From VAXT01 sp963728535 (GTDB lineage: Bacteria; Actinomycetota; Thermoleophilia; Gaiellales; Gaiellaceae): a stretch of DNA of 64,000 nucleotides. Within the stretch, counting starts at the first letter, position 1; every line of letters starts with the position of its first letter. The stretch spans positions 2,706,467 to 2,770,466 of the forward strand of contig CAVSKK010000001.1 in the NCBI GenBank assembly GCA_963728535.1. Direction: 5' to 3'. The position numbers and the translations under genes were made by a program. A model generated the notes under the pieces. That model saw only the letters and a list, made by a program, of their open reading frames with translations. It was not told where the DNA came from and ran no database searches. This document shows, in pieces, positions 33,401-40,505 of this stretch.

Positions 33401-35616
33401 ACAGCTACACGACGACCGACGACGGCACTCCGGAGACGTTCAGCCTTGAAACGCAGACCTGCGACGGCGGCACGCTCTCTGCGATGAGCTTCGACTCGGT
33501 CGACGGCAGCGGCAGCTTCGACTGCACCTACGCCGACGGCCCGAGCTCGCACAACCCGAGCGTCACCGTCTCCGACGGCGACGGCGGCTCGGACAGCGAC
33601 TCGGTCGCGGTCTCGGTCACCAACGTCGCCCCGTCGATCGCGATCAGCGGCGTAGCCAGCGTCGACGAGGGCTCGCCCTACAGCCTGACCCTGGGCGCGG
33701 TCTCCGACCCGGGCGCCGACACAGTCACCAGCTACGTCGTGCACTGGGGCGACGGCAACACTGTCACCTACACCACCGACGGCGCCAAGAGCCACACATA
33801 TGCCGACGGCGCAAACAACTACGACGTGACCGTCGACCTGGTCGACGAGGACGGCACCTTCACCGACCGGGCGAACGCGCACTCGGTACAGGTCAACAAC
33901 GTCGCACCGACGACGCCGAACCTGGTCTCGCCGGCCGACAATGCGACCACCGGCGACAACACGCCTGCCTTCGACTGGAGCGACTCCACCGATCCGGCCG
34001 GAGCGAACGACACGATCACCTACAGGATCCAGGTCGACAACGACTGCGACTTCTCCAGCCCGGAGAGGGACCAGACGACGAGCTCGTCCGACTTCACACC
34101 CGCCGTTGCACTAGCGGACGGCACGTACTGCTGGCGTGTGAATGCGAGCGACGAGGACGGCGGCACGAGCGCCTACAGCTCGGTCCGTCAGCTCACGATC
34201 GACAGCAACGCGCCGAGCGTGCAATCGATCAATCGCGTCAACGACAACCCGACCAACCTGTCGAGCGTCGACTGGACGGTGACCTTCAGTGAGAGTGTCA
34301 CCGGCGTCGACTCGAGCGACTTCGCACTCGTCCAGAGTGGCGGCGTCGCGGGCGCGTCGATCAGCGGCGTGAGCGGGAACGGAGACACCTACACCGTCAC
34401 CGCGAGCACCGGCACCGGAAACGGCTCGCTGGGGTTGAACCTGAACGACAACGACTCGATCGCCGACGCCGGTGGGAACTCGCTCCGGGCATCGGGCGGC
34501 GGGGCCGACGGTAGCTTCATCGGACAGGTCTACACGATCGACAAGACCGCCCCGAGCGTCACGATCAACCAGGCTGTCGGCCAGGCCGATCCAACGGGCA
34601 CGGCGCCAATTCACTTCACGGCAGTGTTCAACGAGGACGTCCTCGACTTCGGGAATGGCGACGTCACGATCACCGGCACCGCCGGCGGGACGAAGACCGC
34701 GAGCGTCACCGATTCGGGCAACCATAGGACCTTCGACGTTGCAATCGGTGGAATGACCACGTCAGGCACGGTGATCGTCACGATCAACGCCAACAGGGCG
34801 AGCGACGCGGCCGGCAACGGCAACAGCGCTTCGACAAGCACGGACAACACCGTCACCTGGGACCCAGCGACGGGGAACGTTGCGCCAGTCGTCACGGTCA
34901 CGTCTCCGACGTTCGGCCAGCTCTACGCCAAGGGCTCCGCGAACGTGAATCTCTCGGCATCGTTCGTCGATCCCGATGGGCCAAACCCCCATACGTGCTC
35001 GATCAACTGGGACGACGGCGTCACCCAGTCGGGTGTTGTAAACGAGACCAACCGGACCTGCACCAAGGCTCATACGTTCTCGGCCGCCGGCGTCTACACG
35101 ATGATCGTGACGATCTGCGACAACTTCGGCGGGTGCGGCACGGCCGAGGTCTGGGTCGTCGTCTACGACCCCTCTGCCGGTTTCGTAACGGGCGGCGGCT
35201 GGATCAACGTCGCTCCGGGCTCGTACCCGGCTGACCCGACGCTCAGCGGGCGTGCGAACTTCGGCTTCAACTCGAAGTACAAGAACGGCGGGGGGCCTCC
35301 GCAAGGCCAAACCGAGTTCAACTTCCAAGTCGCCAACTTCAACTTCCACAGTGAGACGTATTCATGGCTGGTCGTCTCGAGCTTCAAGGCGCAGTACAGG
35401 GGCACCGGCTCCGTGAACGGCGTCTCCGGATACGACTTCCGGCTGACGGGCTACGACGGCCAGATCAGCGGCGGGGGCGGGATCGACAAGTTCCGCATCA
35501 AGATCACTCGGAACGGCCAAACCGTCTTCGACAACCGGATGGGCTCAAGCGAGGACATCGACCAGGCCAATCCGCAGCAGATCGCAGGCGGCAGCATCGT
35601 CATCCACAGGGCATAG
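24418..35616 (+). CDS. Giant secreted PKD/cadherin-like repeat protein (putative surface adhesin)
   Basis: 3,732 residues from GTG 24418, preferred over an ATG 26 codons upstream because GGGAGGGG lies 7 nt before it. A charged 30-residue lead, a hydrophobic segment (KFVPALFVVVALGMALQGAF) and AQVASA form a signal peptide. Residues about 470-560 and 3380-3480 are similar Ig-like domains (SAAGQADPTTVSPINFTATF; NQAVGQADPTGTAPIHFTAVF) flanking the array. Residues 887-3161 are 24 PKD/cadherin-like units. The C-terminus (FVTGGGWINVAPGSY, KANFGF-like RANFGFNSKYKNGG) is the domain often found at the end of PKD proteins. Very Asp-rich turns (SDGDGGSDSDS, DEDGASDMDSES) suggest calcium binding; unit types B and C have two Cys each. 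No LPxTG or membrane anchor is seen. Probable surface or matrix protein. Confidence 0.88.
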   Translation: MRPLVSRDDGEASANDASTKTNTKRRPRGLKFVPALFVVVALGMALQGAFAQVASAETGVPCPQTGMETVATDELDYPPGDTVHVTGMGYSPACDVTVQISRPDLVVESFTATTDFAGNLEHDYLLPPPPGVIGEYGLDILGLPGVLASMTFTDAGARMNKLFRDAAMTNEAYLFALGETVYAQASNLNTGRGYKLELLNAAGATQYLGPCKTGAATASEFYVPTTLSDALDWRWILHEWTSNTCAGGLQGNDADNLLEFNVARATTYANSTLTTQQTTFAASTPLTGTVAKTSGGANTTLTGTGTSFLTQLAIGDTIAVPHTGGTDFRRVTAIATNTSLTVNSAWSANATGQTGTKSRQVYVTVAGLEQGENDYSTTWVLPGGGTSCANTSGGDRANSTATGNLPDAAPAYLEYVPSDSVNNWNRQSSYDTPNCAPFSASNQGTWKLTLARGNDGLHTVTFDIFSIDTAAPTVTINSAAGQADPTTVSPINFTATFSEAVTGFTSADVSVGGAAGATTAVVTGGPTTYNVAVSGMATRGTVIATIPAGGAMDAAGNTNTASGSTDNSVTWDRVPATTTPTFSPSPPKTNDLLTASTTTSDPDGDNISVFWTWFVSRGGNLCTIQTNTSASAPAGVRSVSLDLSANYVPTTCSGTMINPLNPIKGDLVIPVVRPNDGLFDGSLQSAAATIANSAPTIAVNSPAVTANEGETKTYTFTTSDDDGDTLSFSATYPKCGTGGTLQGSPTVAGGTFDCLFPDGPATPTVAVKVTDGTAVSNEPSFSVSVSNVAPTVTLLGPASADEGDSKHYTYSWTDPGSADTFPDHSVNCGVHGSASNELFDGSAKTGSFDCTWSDDSGANTFTTVAVAVTDDDNGVGFDSQNITVDNVAPSIAISGAASVDEGSVYSLTLGAVTDPGTDTVTSYIVHWGDGNTDSYGSNGVQTHTYADGANDYDVTVDLVDEDGTFLDRANDHSVHVNNVDPTVTLTGASPVNEGSTHTYSYTTTDPGSPETFSRDAQSCDGGTLSGATFSSATGAGSFECTYADGPSSHNPSVTVSDGDGGSDSDSTLVTVTNVAPSIAISGAASVDEGSVYSLTLGAVTDPGTDTVTSYIVHWGDGNTDSYGSNGVQTHTYADGANDYDVTVDLVDEDGTFLDRANDHSVHVNNVDPTVTLTGASPVNEGSTHTYSYTTTDPGSPETFSRDAQSCDGGTLSGATFSSATGAGSFECTYADGPSSHNPSVTVSDGDGGSDSDSTLVTVTNVAPSIAISGAASVDEGSVYSLTLGAVTDPGTDTVTSYIVHWGDGNTDSYGSNGVQTHTYADGANDYDVTVDLVDEDGTFLDRANDHSVHVNNVDPTVTLTGASPVNEGSTHTYSYTTTDPGSPETFSRDAQSCDGGTLSGATFSSATGAGSFECTYADGPSSHNPSVTVSDGDGGSDSDSTLVTVTNVDPTVTLTGASPVNEGSTHTYSYTTTDPGSPETFSRDAQSCDGGTLSGATFSSATGAGSFECTYADGPSSHNPSVTVSDGDGGSDSDSTLVTVTNVDPTVTLTGASPVNEGSTHTYSYTTTDPGSPETFSRDAQSCDGGTLSGATFSSATGAGSFECTYADGPSSHNPSVTVSDGDGGSDSDSFAVTVNNVAPTAVLTGEDEVEEGSTHTYSYTVTDPGTDAFTVDPGYPTCGDNGTLVGTPTQTTSGGSFQCNFPDGPASTDVKIKVTDEDGASDMDSESVVIVTIANVDPTADLGSDSPVSEGSPATITFTNQFDPSEADTLAGFHYAYSCSNGDLSGATYASSSTSASTTCTYSDGDSDHVVRARIIDQNNGFTEYTTPVHVANVAPSIAISGAASVDEGSVYSLTLGAVSDPGADTVTSYIVHWGDGNTDSYGSNGVQTHTYADGANDYDVTVDLVDEDGTFLDRANDHSVHVNNVDPTVTLTGASPVNEGSTHTYSYTTTDPGSPETFSRDAQSCDGGTLSGATFSSATGAGSFECTYADGPSSHNPSVTVSDGDGGSDSDSTLVTVTNVAPSIAISGAASVDEGSVYSLTLGAVTDPGTDTVTSYIVHWGDGNTDSYGSNGVQTHTYADGANDYDVTVDLVDEDGTFLDRANDHSVHVNNVDPTVTLTGASPVNEGSTHTYSYTTTDPGSPETFSRDAQSCDGGTLSGATFSSATGAGSFECTYADGPSSHNPSVTVSDGDGGSDSDSTLVTVDNVDPTVTLTGASPVNEGSTHTYSYTTTDPGSPETFSRDAQSCDGGTLSGATFSSATGAGSFECTYADGPSSHNPSVTVSDGDGGSDSDSTLVTVTNVDPTVTLTGASPVNEGSTHTYSYTTTDPGSPETFSRDAQSCDGGTLSGATFSSATGAGSFECTYADGPSSHNPSVTVSDGDGGSDSDSFAVTVNNVAPTAVLTGEDEVEEGSTHTYSYTVTDPGTDAFTVDPGYPTCGDNGTLVGTPTQTTSGGSFQCNFPDGPASTDVKIKVTDEDGASDMDSESVVIVTIANVDPVVTAAANQSSDEGDSHSFALGSFTDPGSDGPWDVSVDWGDGSPTTDFTVAAAGTLGNQSHTYADGPNDHTVVVTVTDDGGASDSDSFVTDVANVAPTIAISGAASVDEGSVYSLTLGAVTDPGTDTVTSYIVHWGDGNTDSYGSNGVQTHTYADGANDYDVTVDLVDEDGTFLDRANDHSVHVNNVDPTVTLTGASPVNEGSTHTYSYTTTDPGSPETFSRDAQSCDGGTLSGATFSSATGAGSFECTYADGPSSHNPSVTVSDGDGGSDSDSTLVTVTNVDPTVTLTGASPVNEGSTHTYSYTTTDPGSPETFSRDAQSCDGGTLSGATFSSATGAGSFECTYADGPSSHNPSVTVSDGDGGSDSDSFAVTVNNVAPTAVLTGEDEVEEGSTHTYSYTVTDPGTDAFTVDPGYPTCGDNGTLVGTPTQTTSGGSFQCNFPDGPASTDVKIKVTDEDGASDMDSESVVIVTIANVDPVVTLTGPSPVAEGSTHTYSYTTTDDGTPETFSLETQTCDGGTLSAMSFDSVDGSGSFDCTYADGPSSHNPSVTVSDGDGGSDSDSVAVSVTNVAPSIAISGVASVDEGSPYSLTLGAVSDPGADTVTSYVVHWGDGNTVTYTTDGAKSHTYADGANNYDVTVDLVDEDGTFTDRANAHSVQVNNVAPTTPNLVSPADNATTGDNTPAFDWSDSTDPAGANDTITYRIQVDNDCDFSSPERDQTTSSSDFTPAVALADGTYCWRVNASDEDGGTSAYSSVRQLTIDSNAPSVQSINRVNDNPTNLSSVDWTVTFSESVTGVDSSDFALVQSGGVAGASISGVSGNGDTYTVTASTGTGNGSLGLNLNDNDSIADAGGNSLRASGGGADGSFIGQVYTIDKTAPSVTINQAVGQADPTGTAPIHFTAVFNEDVLDFGNGDVTITGTAGGTKTASVTDSGNHRTFDVAIGGMTTSGTVIVTINANRASDAAGNGNSASTSTDNTVTWDPATGNVAPVVTVTSPTFGQLYAKGSANVNLSASFVDPDGPNPHTCSINWDDGVTQSGVVNETNRTCTKAHTFSAAGVYTMIVTICDNFGGCGTAEVWVVVYDPSAGFVTGGGWINVAPGSYPADPTLSGRANFGFNSKYKNGGGPPQGQTEFNFQVANFNFHSETYSWLVVSSFKAQYRGTGSVNGVSGYDFRLTGYDGQISGGGGIDKFRIKITRNGQTVFDNRMGSSEDIDQANPQQIAGGSIVIHRA
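27076..33900 (+). repeat. Array of 24 tandem 92-99-residue repeat units, many identical in DNA
   Basis: Unit types by first residues: A (VAPSIAISGAASVDEG, 276 bp, with the PKD-like HWGDGNT), B (VDPTVTLTGASPVNEG, 285 bp, two Cys), C (VAPTAVLTGEDEVEEG, 297 bp, two Cys), plus single D and E. Order: ABABABBBC-D-AB-ABBBC-E-ABBC-B'-A'. Starts include A at 27076, 27637, 28198, 29920, 30481, 32197 and 33625; C at 29329, 31612 and 33043. The first three AB pairs form a perfect 561-bp tandem repeat. The last B' (33340) and A' (33625) are diverged. Units begin with NVAP or NVDP junctions. Confidence 0.95.
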
Positions 35617-35644
35617 CCCGGCTACTTCAGCGCGGCAGATCAAG

Positions 35645-35673
35645 GCGGGGCCTTCCGGGCCCCGCCTTTTTTG
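35645..35673 (+). terminator. Intrinsic terminator of the giant repeat protein gene
   Basis: GGCGGGGCC (35645-35653), loop TTCCG, GGCCCCGCC (35659-35667), then TTTTTT. It lies 29 bp after the giant gene's TAG, a textbook terminator on the plus strand that also separates the gene from the convergent GCS2 gene. Confidence 0.95.
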
Positions 35674-35679
35674 CGGGCG

Positions 35680-36879
35680 TCAGCCGGTCGGCGTGATGGC
35701 AACCTCGGTTGCGTCGGCGATCTCGCGGACGACCTCGGCGAGATCCCGGTTCGCGTTGAAGACCCGGAGCTGGCGGTCCGCTCCGTTCCCGTTCGAAAGC
35801 AGATCCTGGATGCCTTCGAGCTCACTCTCCGAGCCGAGCTCCCGCGCGTGCGGCGCGAGCTCCTCGAGGCGTCGGCGAACGAGCCGGGTGACGGGCACGC
35901 GGTTCCGGCGCCCCGTCTCGAGGTCCATCAGCGGGGCCTCGAGCCCGTAGCGCGCAGCGAGCCATTTGTTCTCGCTCGTCAGGATCCGGTGGTAGGAACG
36001 GATTTCCTCGCCGCGGTCGAACCGCTCGCAGTAGAGCTTGACGAGCGCCTGGCAGTACGCCGCCAGCGCGACCGCGTGCTCGACGCGAGTGACGCCGTCG
36101 CACACCCTGATCTCTACGGTCCCCAGACGCGGGTGCGGCCTGATGTCCCACCAGATGTGCGTGTAGTCGGGGATGCACCCGGTTTTCTCGAGCTGGCCGA
36201 CGACCTCCGCGTAGTCGTCGTAACTGGTGAACCGGGGCGGGGGGCCGGAACGCGGGAAGGCGGCAAAGACCATCTGCCGCGTCGAGGCTAGGCCCGTCGG
36301 CTCCCCGCGCCAGAACGGCGAGTTCGCCGAGAGGGCGAGCAGCACCGGGAGCTCCACGAGAAGGCCGTTTACGACCTGAATCGCCTTCTCCGGGTCGTCG
36401 ACGGCGACGTGGATGTGTAGTCCGAAGATGAGCTCGCGGCGGGCGACGTACTGCATCTGGTCAACGAGCGCGCGGTAGCGGTCGCGCGCGGTGATTCGCT
36501 GTCGCTCGAACAGGCTGAAGGGGTGTGTCCCTGCGGAGCCGACCCGGAGCGAGTGTTGCCGGGCGACCGAGGTGACGTACTCGCGGAGCTTCCGGAGCTC
36601 GCTGTCGACCTCGGCGGCCGTCCGGCACACAGGCGTCGCGATCTCGAGCACCGACTGCATTAGCTCGGCTTTCATCTGCGCTTCGAGCTCGTGACCCACG
36701 ACCGTCGCCAGGAACGTGTCGATGTGCTGGACGAGGTCGAAGCTCTGCGGGTCGAGGAGCATGTACTCCTCCTCGACTCCAAGCGTGTACAGATCTCCCT
36801 TCCCGAAGGCGTGGTCGAGGACGCTGCCGCCCGCGGCGAAACCGTTGCCGGTGATGCTCGACGGGTAGATCTGCTTCAT
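35680..36879 (-). CDS. Carboxylate-amine ligase, glutamate-cysteine ligase type 2 (YbdK-like)
   Basis: About 399 residues. Family signatures are GKGDLYTLGVEEEYMLLDP near the N-terminus, FGLHIHVAVDD, SPFWRGEPTGLASTRQM and WWDIRPHPRLGTVEIRVCDG. GCS2 proteins are ATP-dependent carboxylate-amine ligases; E. coli YbdK has weak glutamate-cysteine ligase activity, but the natural substrates in actinobacteria are uncertain. ATG 36879 directly follows a GGAGGTG; a GTG one codon earlier is also possible. The gene diverges from the serine hydrolase with 17 bp between starts and is convergent with the giant gene. Confidence 0.88.
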   Translation of the reverse strand: MKQIYPSSITGNGFAAGGSVLDHAFGKGDLYTLGVEEEYMLLDPQSFDLVQHIDTFLATVVGHELEAQMKAELMQSVLEIATPVCRTAAEVDSELRKLREYVTSVARQHSLRVGSAGTHPFSLFERQRITARDRYRALVDQMQYVARRELIFGLHIHVAVDDPEKAIQVVNGLLVELPVLLALSANSPFWRGEPTGLASTRQMVFAAFPRSGPPPRFTSYDDYAEVVGQLEKTGCIPDYTHIWWDIRPHPRLGTVEIRVCDGVTRVEHAVALAAYCQALVKLYCERFDRGEEIRSYHRILTSENKWLAARYGLEAPLMDLETGRRNRVPVTRLVRRRLEELAPHARELGSESELEGIQDLLSNGNGADRQLRVFNANRDLAEVVREIADATEVAITPTG

Positions 36880-36896
36880 CACCTCCGTAGTATCGA

Positions 36897-37706
36897 GTGG
36901 CCCTGGAAGCGCTTCAACTCACCGACTCGTGGCCGGCGGACAATGTCGCCGTCGCGGCGCTCGGTCCGGGCGGGGAATTGGGTCGCCGCGGCGACGCATC
37001 ACAGGTGTTTCGCTGGGCCTCGCTCACGAAGCCGGTCACCGCGCTCGCGGCGCTCGTCGCGGCCGAGGAAGGGACGATCGACCTCGACGAGCCCGCCGGC
37101 CCGCTCGGCTCGACCATCCGGCACCTGCTCTCGCATGCGTCCGGGCTCCCGTTCGACGCGGGCGCGCCGATCGCGAAGCCTGGAACGCGCAGGATCTACT
37201 CGAACGCCGGCATCGAGGTGGCCGCCGAGCGGATCGCGCTCCACGCGGAGATGCCATTTGCCGAGTATCTGTCGAAGGCCGTCCTCAAGCCGCTCGGGAT
37301 GCAAGCCGAGCTGCGCGGCCCGCCGTCCGCGGGGCTGTACGGGACGCTGGACGATCTCGCCGCGTTCGTGCGCGAGCTTTTTGCTCCGACCCTGATCGCT
37401 CCCGAGACGCTCGCCGAGGCCGTGAGCGTCCAGTTCCCGGGCCTCGCCGGGGTCATCCCCGATCTCGGCCGCTTCGACCCCAACGACTGGGGCCTCGGCT
37501 TCGAGCTGAAGGACGGGAAGGAGCCACACTTCTCCGGGACGCTGACCTCACCCGGCACGTACGGCCACTGGGGTGGGAGCGGCACGTTCTTCTGGGTCGA
37601 CCCGGAGCGGAGCCTGGCGCTCGCCGCGCTGACCGACCTCGAGTTCGGCGACTGGGCGAAGGAAGCGTGGCCGGCATTCAGCGACGCGGTCGTGCGTGAG
37701 ACGTAA
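36897..37706 (+). CDS. Serine hydrolase, beta-lactamase/class C family
   Basis: 269 residues from GTG 36897. The catalytic tetrad motif S-x-x-K is in FRWASLTKPVTALAAL, the Y-x-N motif in GTRRIYSNAGIEVAAERI, and a GHWGGSGTFFW segment occupies the position of the KTG-like strand. LLSHASGLPFDAGAP is typical of the esterase/beta-lactamase-like serine hydrolase group. There is no signal peptide, so it is probably a cytoplasmic esterase or peptidase-like enzyme rather than a secreted lactamase. Confidence 0.85.
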   Translation: MALEALQLTDSWPADNVAVAALGPGGELGRRGDASQVFRWASLTKPVTALAALVAAEEGTIDLDEPAGPLGSTIRHLLSHASGLPFDAGAPIAKPGTRRIYSNAGIEVAAERIALHAEMPFAEYLSKAVLKPLGMQAELRGPPSAGLYGTLDDLAAFVRELFAPTLIAPETLAEAVSVQFPGLAGVIPDLGRFDPNDWGLGFELKDGKEPHFSGTLTSPGTYGHWGGSGTFFWVDPERSLALAALTDLEFGDWAKEAWPAFSDAVVRET

Positions 37707-37780
37707 AGAACCTGCAAATTCTGCGTTGCAACCCGTGTAAACCGTGTCTTTCTCGGGCATGCTTGGTCTAGGGGAGAGGA

Positions 37781-38419
37781 ATGGAACTGACCAACACCGA
37801 ACCGACGCTTGACATGCATGCGCCCGAACAGGCGGTGTTCGTCACCGACGACAATCGCCGCGCCCGCCGACTTCGTCGCGGGGCCTACGCGGCCGCCTCG
37901 CTTGCCTGCCTCTGGCTCGTCGGGCTCGGGGTCGGCATGTTCGGCCCCGGCGGGCTGCCCGGCATCTCGCTCGGGAAGCAGGACAACGCCGGCGCTGCCG
38001 TAGCGCGGCCGGAGCCCAAGCCGCTGCAGCTAAGTCGAGTCTCACGCTCGCTCGAGGCCCGCTCGCAAGCCGCCGCCGCAAGCCATCAGCAGCGTGCGCG
38101 CGACGCGCGCGCTCGTAGGGCCAGGGCTCGGGCACGGCTCGCCCCTCCCGGGTCAGTGAGGCCGCCGGTGTCGATTCCGCCGGAATCGAATCCAGCGCCG
38201 CCCGCGCCTCAACAGCCCGTCAATCCGGCCGGGCGCGAGCGTGGCTGGACTCGGAAGGGCTCCGAGGCTCCGCCGGGGCAGGTGAGAAGAACGCAACCGC
38301 CGCCACCGCCGCCGACCTCCCGAGGTCAGCACCGAGGCCAGACTCAGACGACCGCCAAGCCGCCCCCACCCGGCCAGGCCAAGAAGACACCTCCACCTCC
38401 ACCGCCGCCTGAGGGCTAG
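37781..38419 (+). CDS. Membrane-anchored proline-rich protein
   Basis: 212 residues with SD GGGGAGAGG before ATG 37781. Cytoplasmic part 1-32, a membrane helix (GAYAAASLACLWLVGLGVGMF, about 34-54), then a long outer region that changes from Ala/Arg-rich probable coiled helix (SRSLEARSQAAAASHQQRAR, about 90-120) to a disordered Pro-rich tail (QPPPPPPTSRGQ, KKTPPPPPPPEG). Such tails span the cell wall in actinobacteria. The stop is 1 bp before the deacetylase-glycosyltransferase gene, so the two are co-translated and the protein may help export or anchor that enzyme's polysaccharide. No family name is recognised. Confidence 0.7.
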   Translation: MELTNTEPTLDMHAPEQAVFVTDDNRRARRLRRGAYAAASLACLWLVGLGVGMFGPGGLPGISLGKQDNAGAAVARPEPKPLQLSRVSRSLEARSQAAAASHQQRARDARARRARARARLAPPGSVRPPVSIPPESNPAPPAPQQPVNPAGRERGWTRKGSEAPPGQVRRTQPPPPPPTSRGQHRGQTQTTAKPPPPGQAKKTPPPPPPPEG

Positions 38420-38420
38420 C

Positions 38421-40505
38421 GTGTCCGCAGGCTCGCGCGGCGCGGTGTCGCGTTGGGTGCTGCTCGCGATCCTGCTCGGCGCGCTCGCCGTTTTGCTCGG
38501 CGTTCAGGGCCTGTCGACTCGAACCACAGGGCGAAGCGCGACACCTGCCGCCGGTGCTTCTGGGCCGCTCGCGTCCGTCGGACCGATCCTCACCTGGGAC
38601 GGAGAGAAGCTCGCCACCCGGGGCGGAGGTCCAGGCAAGAGGGTCGCGCTCACCTTCGACGACGGCCCGGACCCACGCTGGACACCGCGCGTCGTCGCCG
38701 CGCTCCAGCGTCTCCACGCTCCTGCCACGTTCTTCGTCGTCGGGAGCGAGGTCGTCCGTCACCCCGAGCTCGTCCGGCGGCTGCACCGAGCCGGATTCGA
38801 GCTCGGGAACCACACGTTCACGCACGCCGATCTGGCCGCCTTGCCCGACTGGGAGCAGGGGCTGCAGATCGGCCTGACCGAAAACGCCCTGGTCGGGACG
38901 GTCGGCTTCCGCGCGCGCCTCGTCCGGCCGCCGTACTCGTCGGTTCCCTCCGCCGTCTCGGCGCGGCAGGAGCAGGCGCTCAGCCGTCTCGCGCGCGACG
39001 GCTACGACGTCGTCCTCGCTGATTTCGACGGGGAGGACTGGCGGCGCCAGGGGGTGGACGAGATCGTCGCCGGGGCGACGCCCCAGGGCGACCGGGGTGG
39101 CATCGTCCTCCTTCACGACGGAGGGGGCGACCGCTCTCAGACCGTGAGCGCGATCGAGCGGCTGGTGCCCGCGCTGCGTGCCCGCGGCTTCCGGTTCGTC
39201 ACCGTCTCCGAGCTCGGCGGCCTGTCGCGCGAGCAGGTGGAGCTTCCCGAGGGGCGGTGGGGCCGCGTTCGCGGGCACGTGCTGATCGCGACGCTTGCGG
39301 TGGCCCGCTGGACGACGGCGCTGCTCGGCCTGCTGCTCGTCGCCGTCGCGCTGCTCTTCGTCGCCAGGGTCTTCCTCCTGTTCGCCTTCGCGCGTCGCCA
39401 TGTCCGGCTCGTCCGAGGTCAGCCTGGCACGAATCTCACGCCGCCGGTCTCGGTCATCGTTCCGGCTTTCAACGAAGCGGTTGGTATCGAGCGGGCTGTG
39501 CGCTCGCTGGCTGCGAGCGACTACCCCGATCTGGAGATCGTGGTCGTCGACGACGGCTCGACCGACGGAACCGGAGACCTGGTCGAGAAGCTCGGGCTAC
39601 CCGAGGTCCGTCTTCTGCGTCAGCGGAACGCGGGTAAGCCGGCCGCGCTCAACCGCGGGATCGCGGAGACCACCCGTGACGTTGTCGTCATGGTCGACGC
39701 CGACACCGTCTTCGAGCCCAACACGCTCCGGCACCTCGTCCAGCCGTTCGCCTCCGCCGAGATCGGCGCCGTCTCGGGCAACACGAAGGTCGGCAACCGC
39801 CAGGGGCTCCTCGGCCGCTGGCAGCACATCGAGTACGTGATGGGGTTCAATCTCGACCGTCGGCTGTTCGACGTCCTCCAGTGCATGCCCACCGTTCCGG
39901 GTGCGGTCGGCGCGTTCAGGCGGCAGGCGCTCGCCGACGTCGGTGGTGTCTCGGGCGCGACCCTCGCGGAGGACACCGACCTCACGCTGGCGATCGGCCG
40001 GGCCGGTTGGCGCGTCGTCTATGCGGAGGACGCCCGCGCGTGGACGGAGGCGCCCGCGAGTCTCCGCGGGCTCTGGCGACAGCGCTACCGCTGGTGCTAT
40101 GGAACGATCCAGTCGGTCTGGAAGCACCGGGCTGCGATCTGGCGGCGAGGAGAGGGACGGATCGGTCGGCGCGGCCTGCCGTACCTCATCCTCTTCCAGA
40201 TCGCGCTGCCGCTGCTCGCGCCGCTGATCGACATCTTTTCGATCTACGGGTTCCTCTTCCTCAACCCGGTTGGCGTGCTCGCCTTCTGGGCCGTCTTCAC
40301 AACGCTTCAACTGGCGCTGGGCTGGTACGCGTTCCGGCTCGACGGGGAATCCCCCCGGGTGCTCTGGGCGATGCCGCTCCAGCAGTTCGTTTACCGCCAG
40401 CTCATGTACCTGGTCGTCATCGAGTCGGTGCGGACCGCGCTTCGCGGGTCTCGCCTCCACTGGCGCCCGATCGCACGCAGCGGCGAGATTGAGGTCGCCG
40501 GCTAA
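38421..40505 (+). CDS. Fused polysaccharide deacetylase (NodB) and family 2 glycosyltransferase
   Basis: 694 residues from GTG 38421. After a membrane helix (WVLLAILLGALAVLLGVQ) comes an extracellular NodB domain (about 70-270) with RVALTFDDGPDPRWTP, HPELVRRLHRAGFELGNHTFTHADL and IVLLHDGGGD, all metal and catalytic motifs present. A second helix (about 290-325) leads to a cytoplasmic GT2 domain: VSVIVPAFNEAVGIE, VVVDDGSTDGTGD, VMVDADTVFEPNT, LAEDTDLTLAIGRAGW and QRYRW, with C-terminal helices. GT2 plus deacetylase on one chain resembles the PgaC/PgaB pair for poly-N-acetylglucosamine, so it likely makes and partly deacetylates a beta-linked amino-sugar polymer. The stop overlaps the convergent cupredoxin gene by 4 bp. 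Confidence 0.9.
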   Translation: MSAGSRGAVSRWVLLAILLGALAVLLGVQGLSTRTTGRSATPAAGASGPLASVGPILTWDGEKLATRGGGPGKRVALTFDDGPDPRWTPRVVAALQRLHAPATFFVVGSEVVRHPELVRRLHRAGFELGNHTFTHADLAALPDWEQGLQIGLTENALVGTVGFRARLVRPPYSSVPSAVSARQEQALSRLARDGYDVVLADFDGEDWRRQGVDEIVAGATPQGDRGGIVLLHDGGGDRSQTVSAIERLVPALRARGFRFVTVSELGGLSREQVELPEGRWGRVRGHVLIATLAVARWTTALLGLLLVAVALLFVARVFLLFAFARRHVRLVRGQPGTNLTPPVSVIVPAFNEAVGIERAVRSLAASDYPDLEIVVVDDGSTDGTGDLVEKLGLPEVRLLRQRNAGKPAALNRGIAETTRDVVVMVDADTVFEPNTLRHLVQPFASAEIGAVSGNTKVGNRQGLLGRWQHIEYVMGFNLDRRLFDVLQCMPTVPGAVGAFRRQALADVGGVSGATLAEDTDLTLAIGRAGWRVVYAEDARAWTEAPASLRGLWRQRYRWCYGTIQSVWKHRAAIWRRGEGRIGRRGLPYLILFQIALPLLAPLIDIFSIYGFLFLNPVGVLAFWAVFTTLQLALGWYAFRLDGESPRVLWAMPLQQFVYRQLMYLVVIESVRTALRGSRLHWRPIARSGEIEVAG

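Noticed and set aside
27076..33900. CRISPR array
   Set aside because: Repeats are 276-297 bp coding units with no short spacers.
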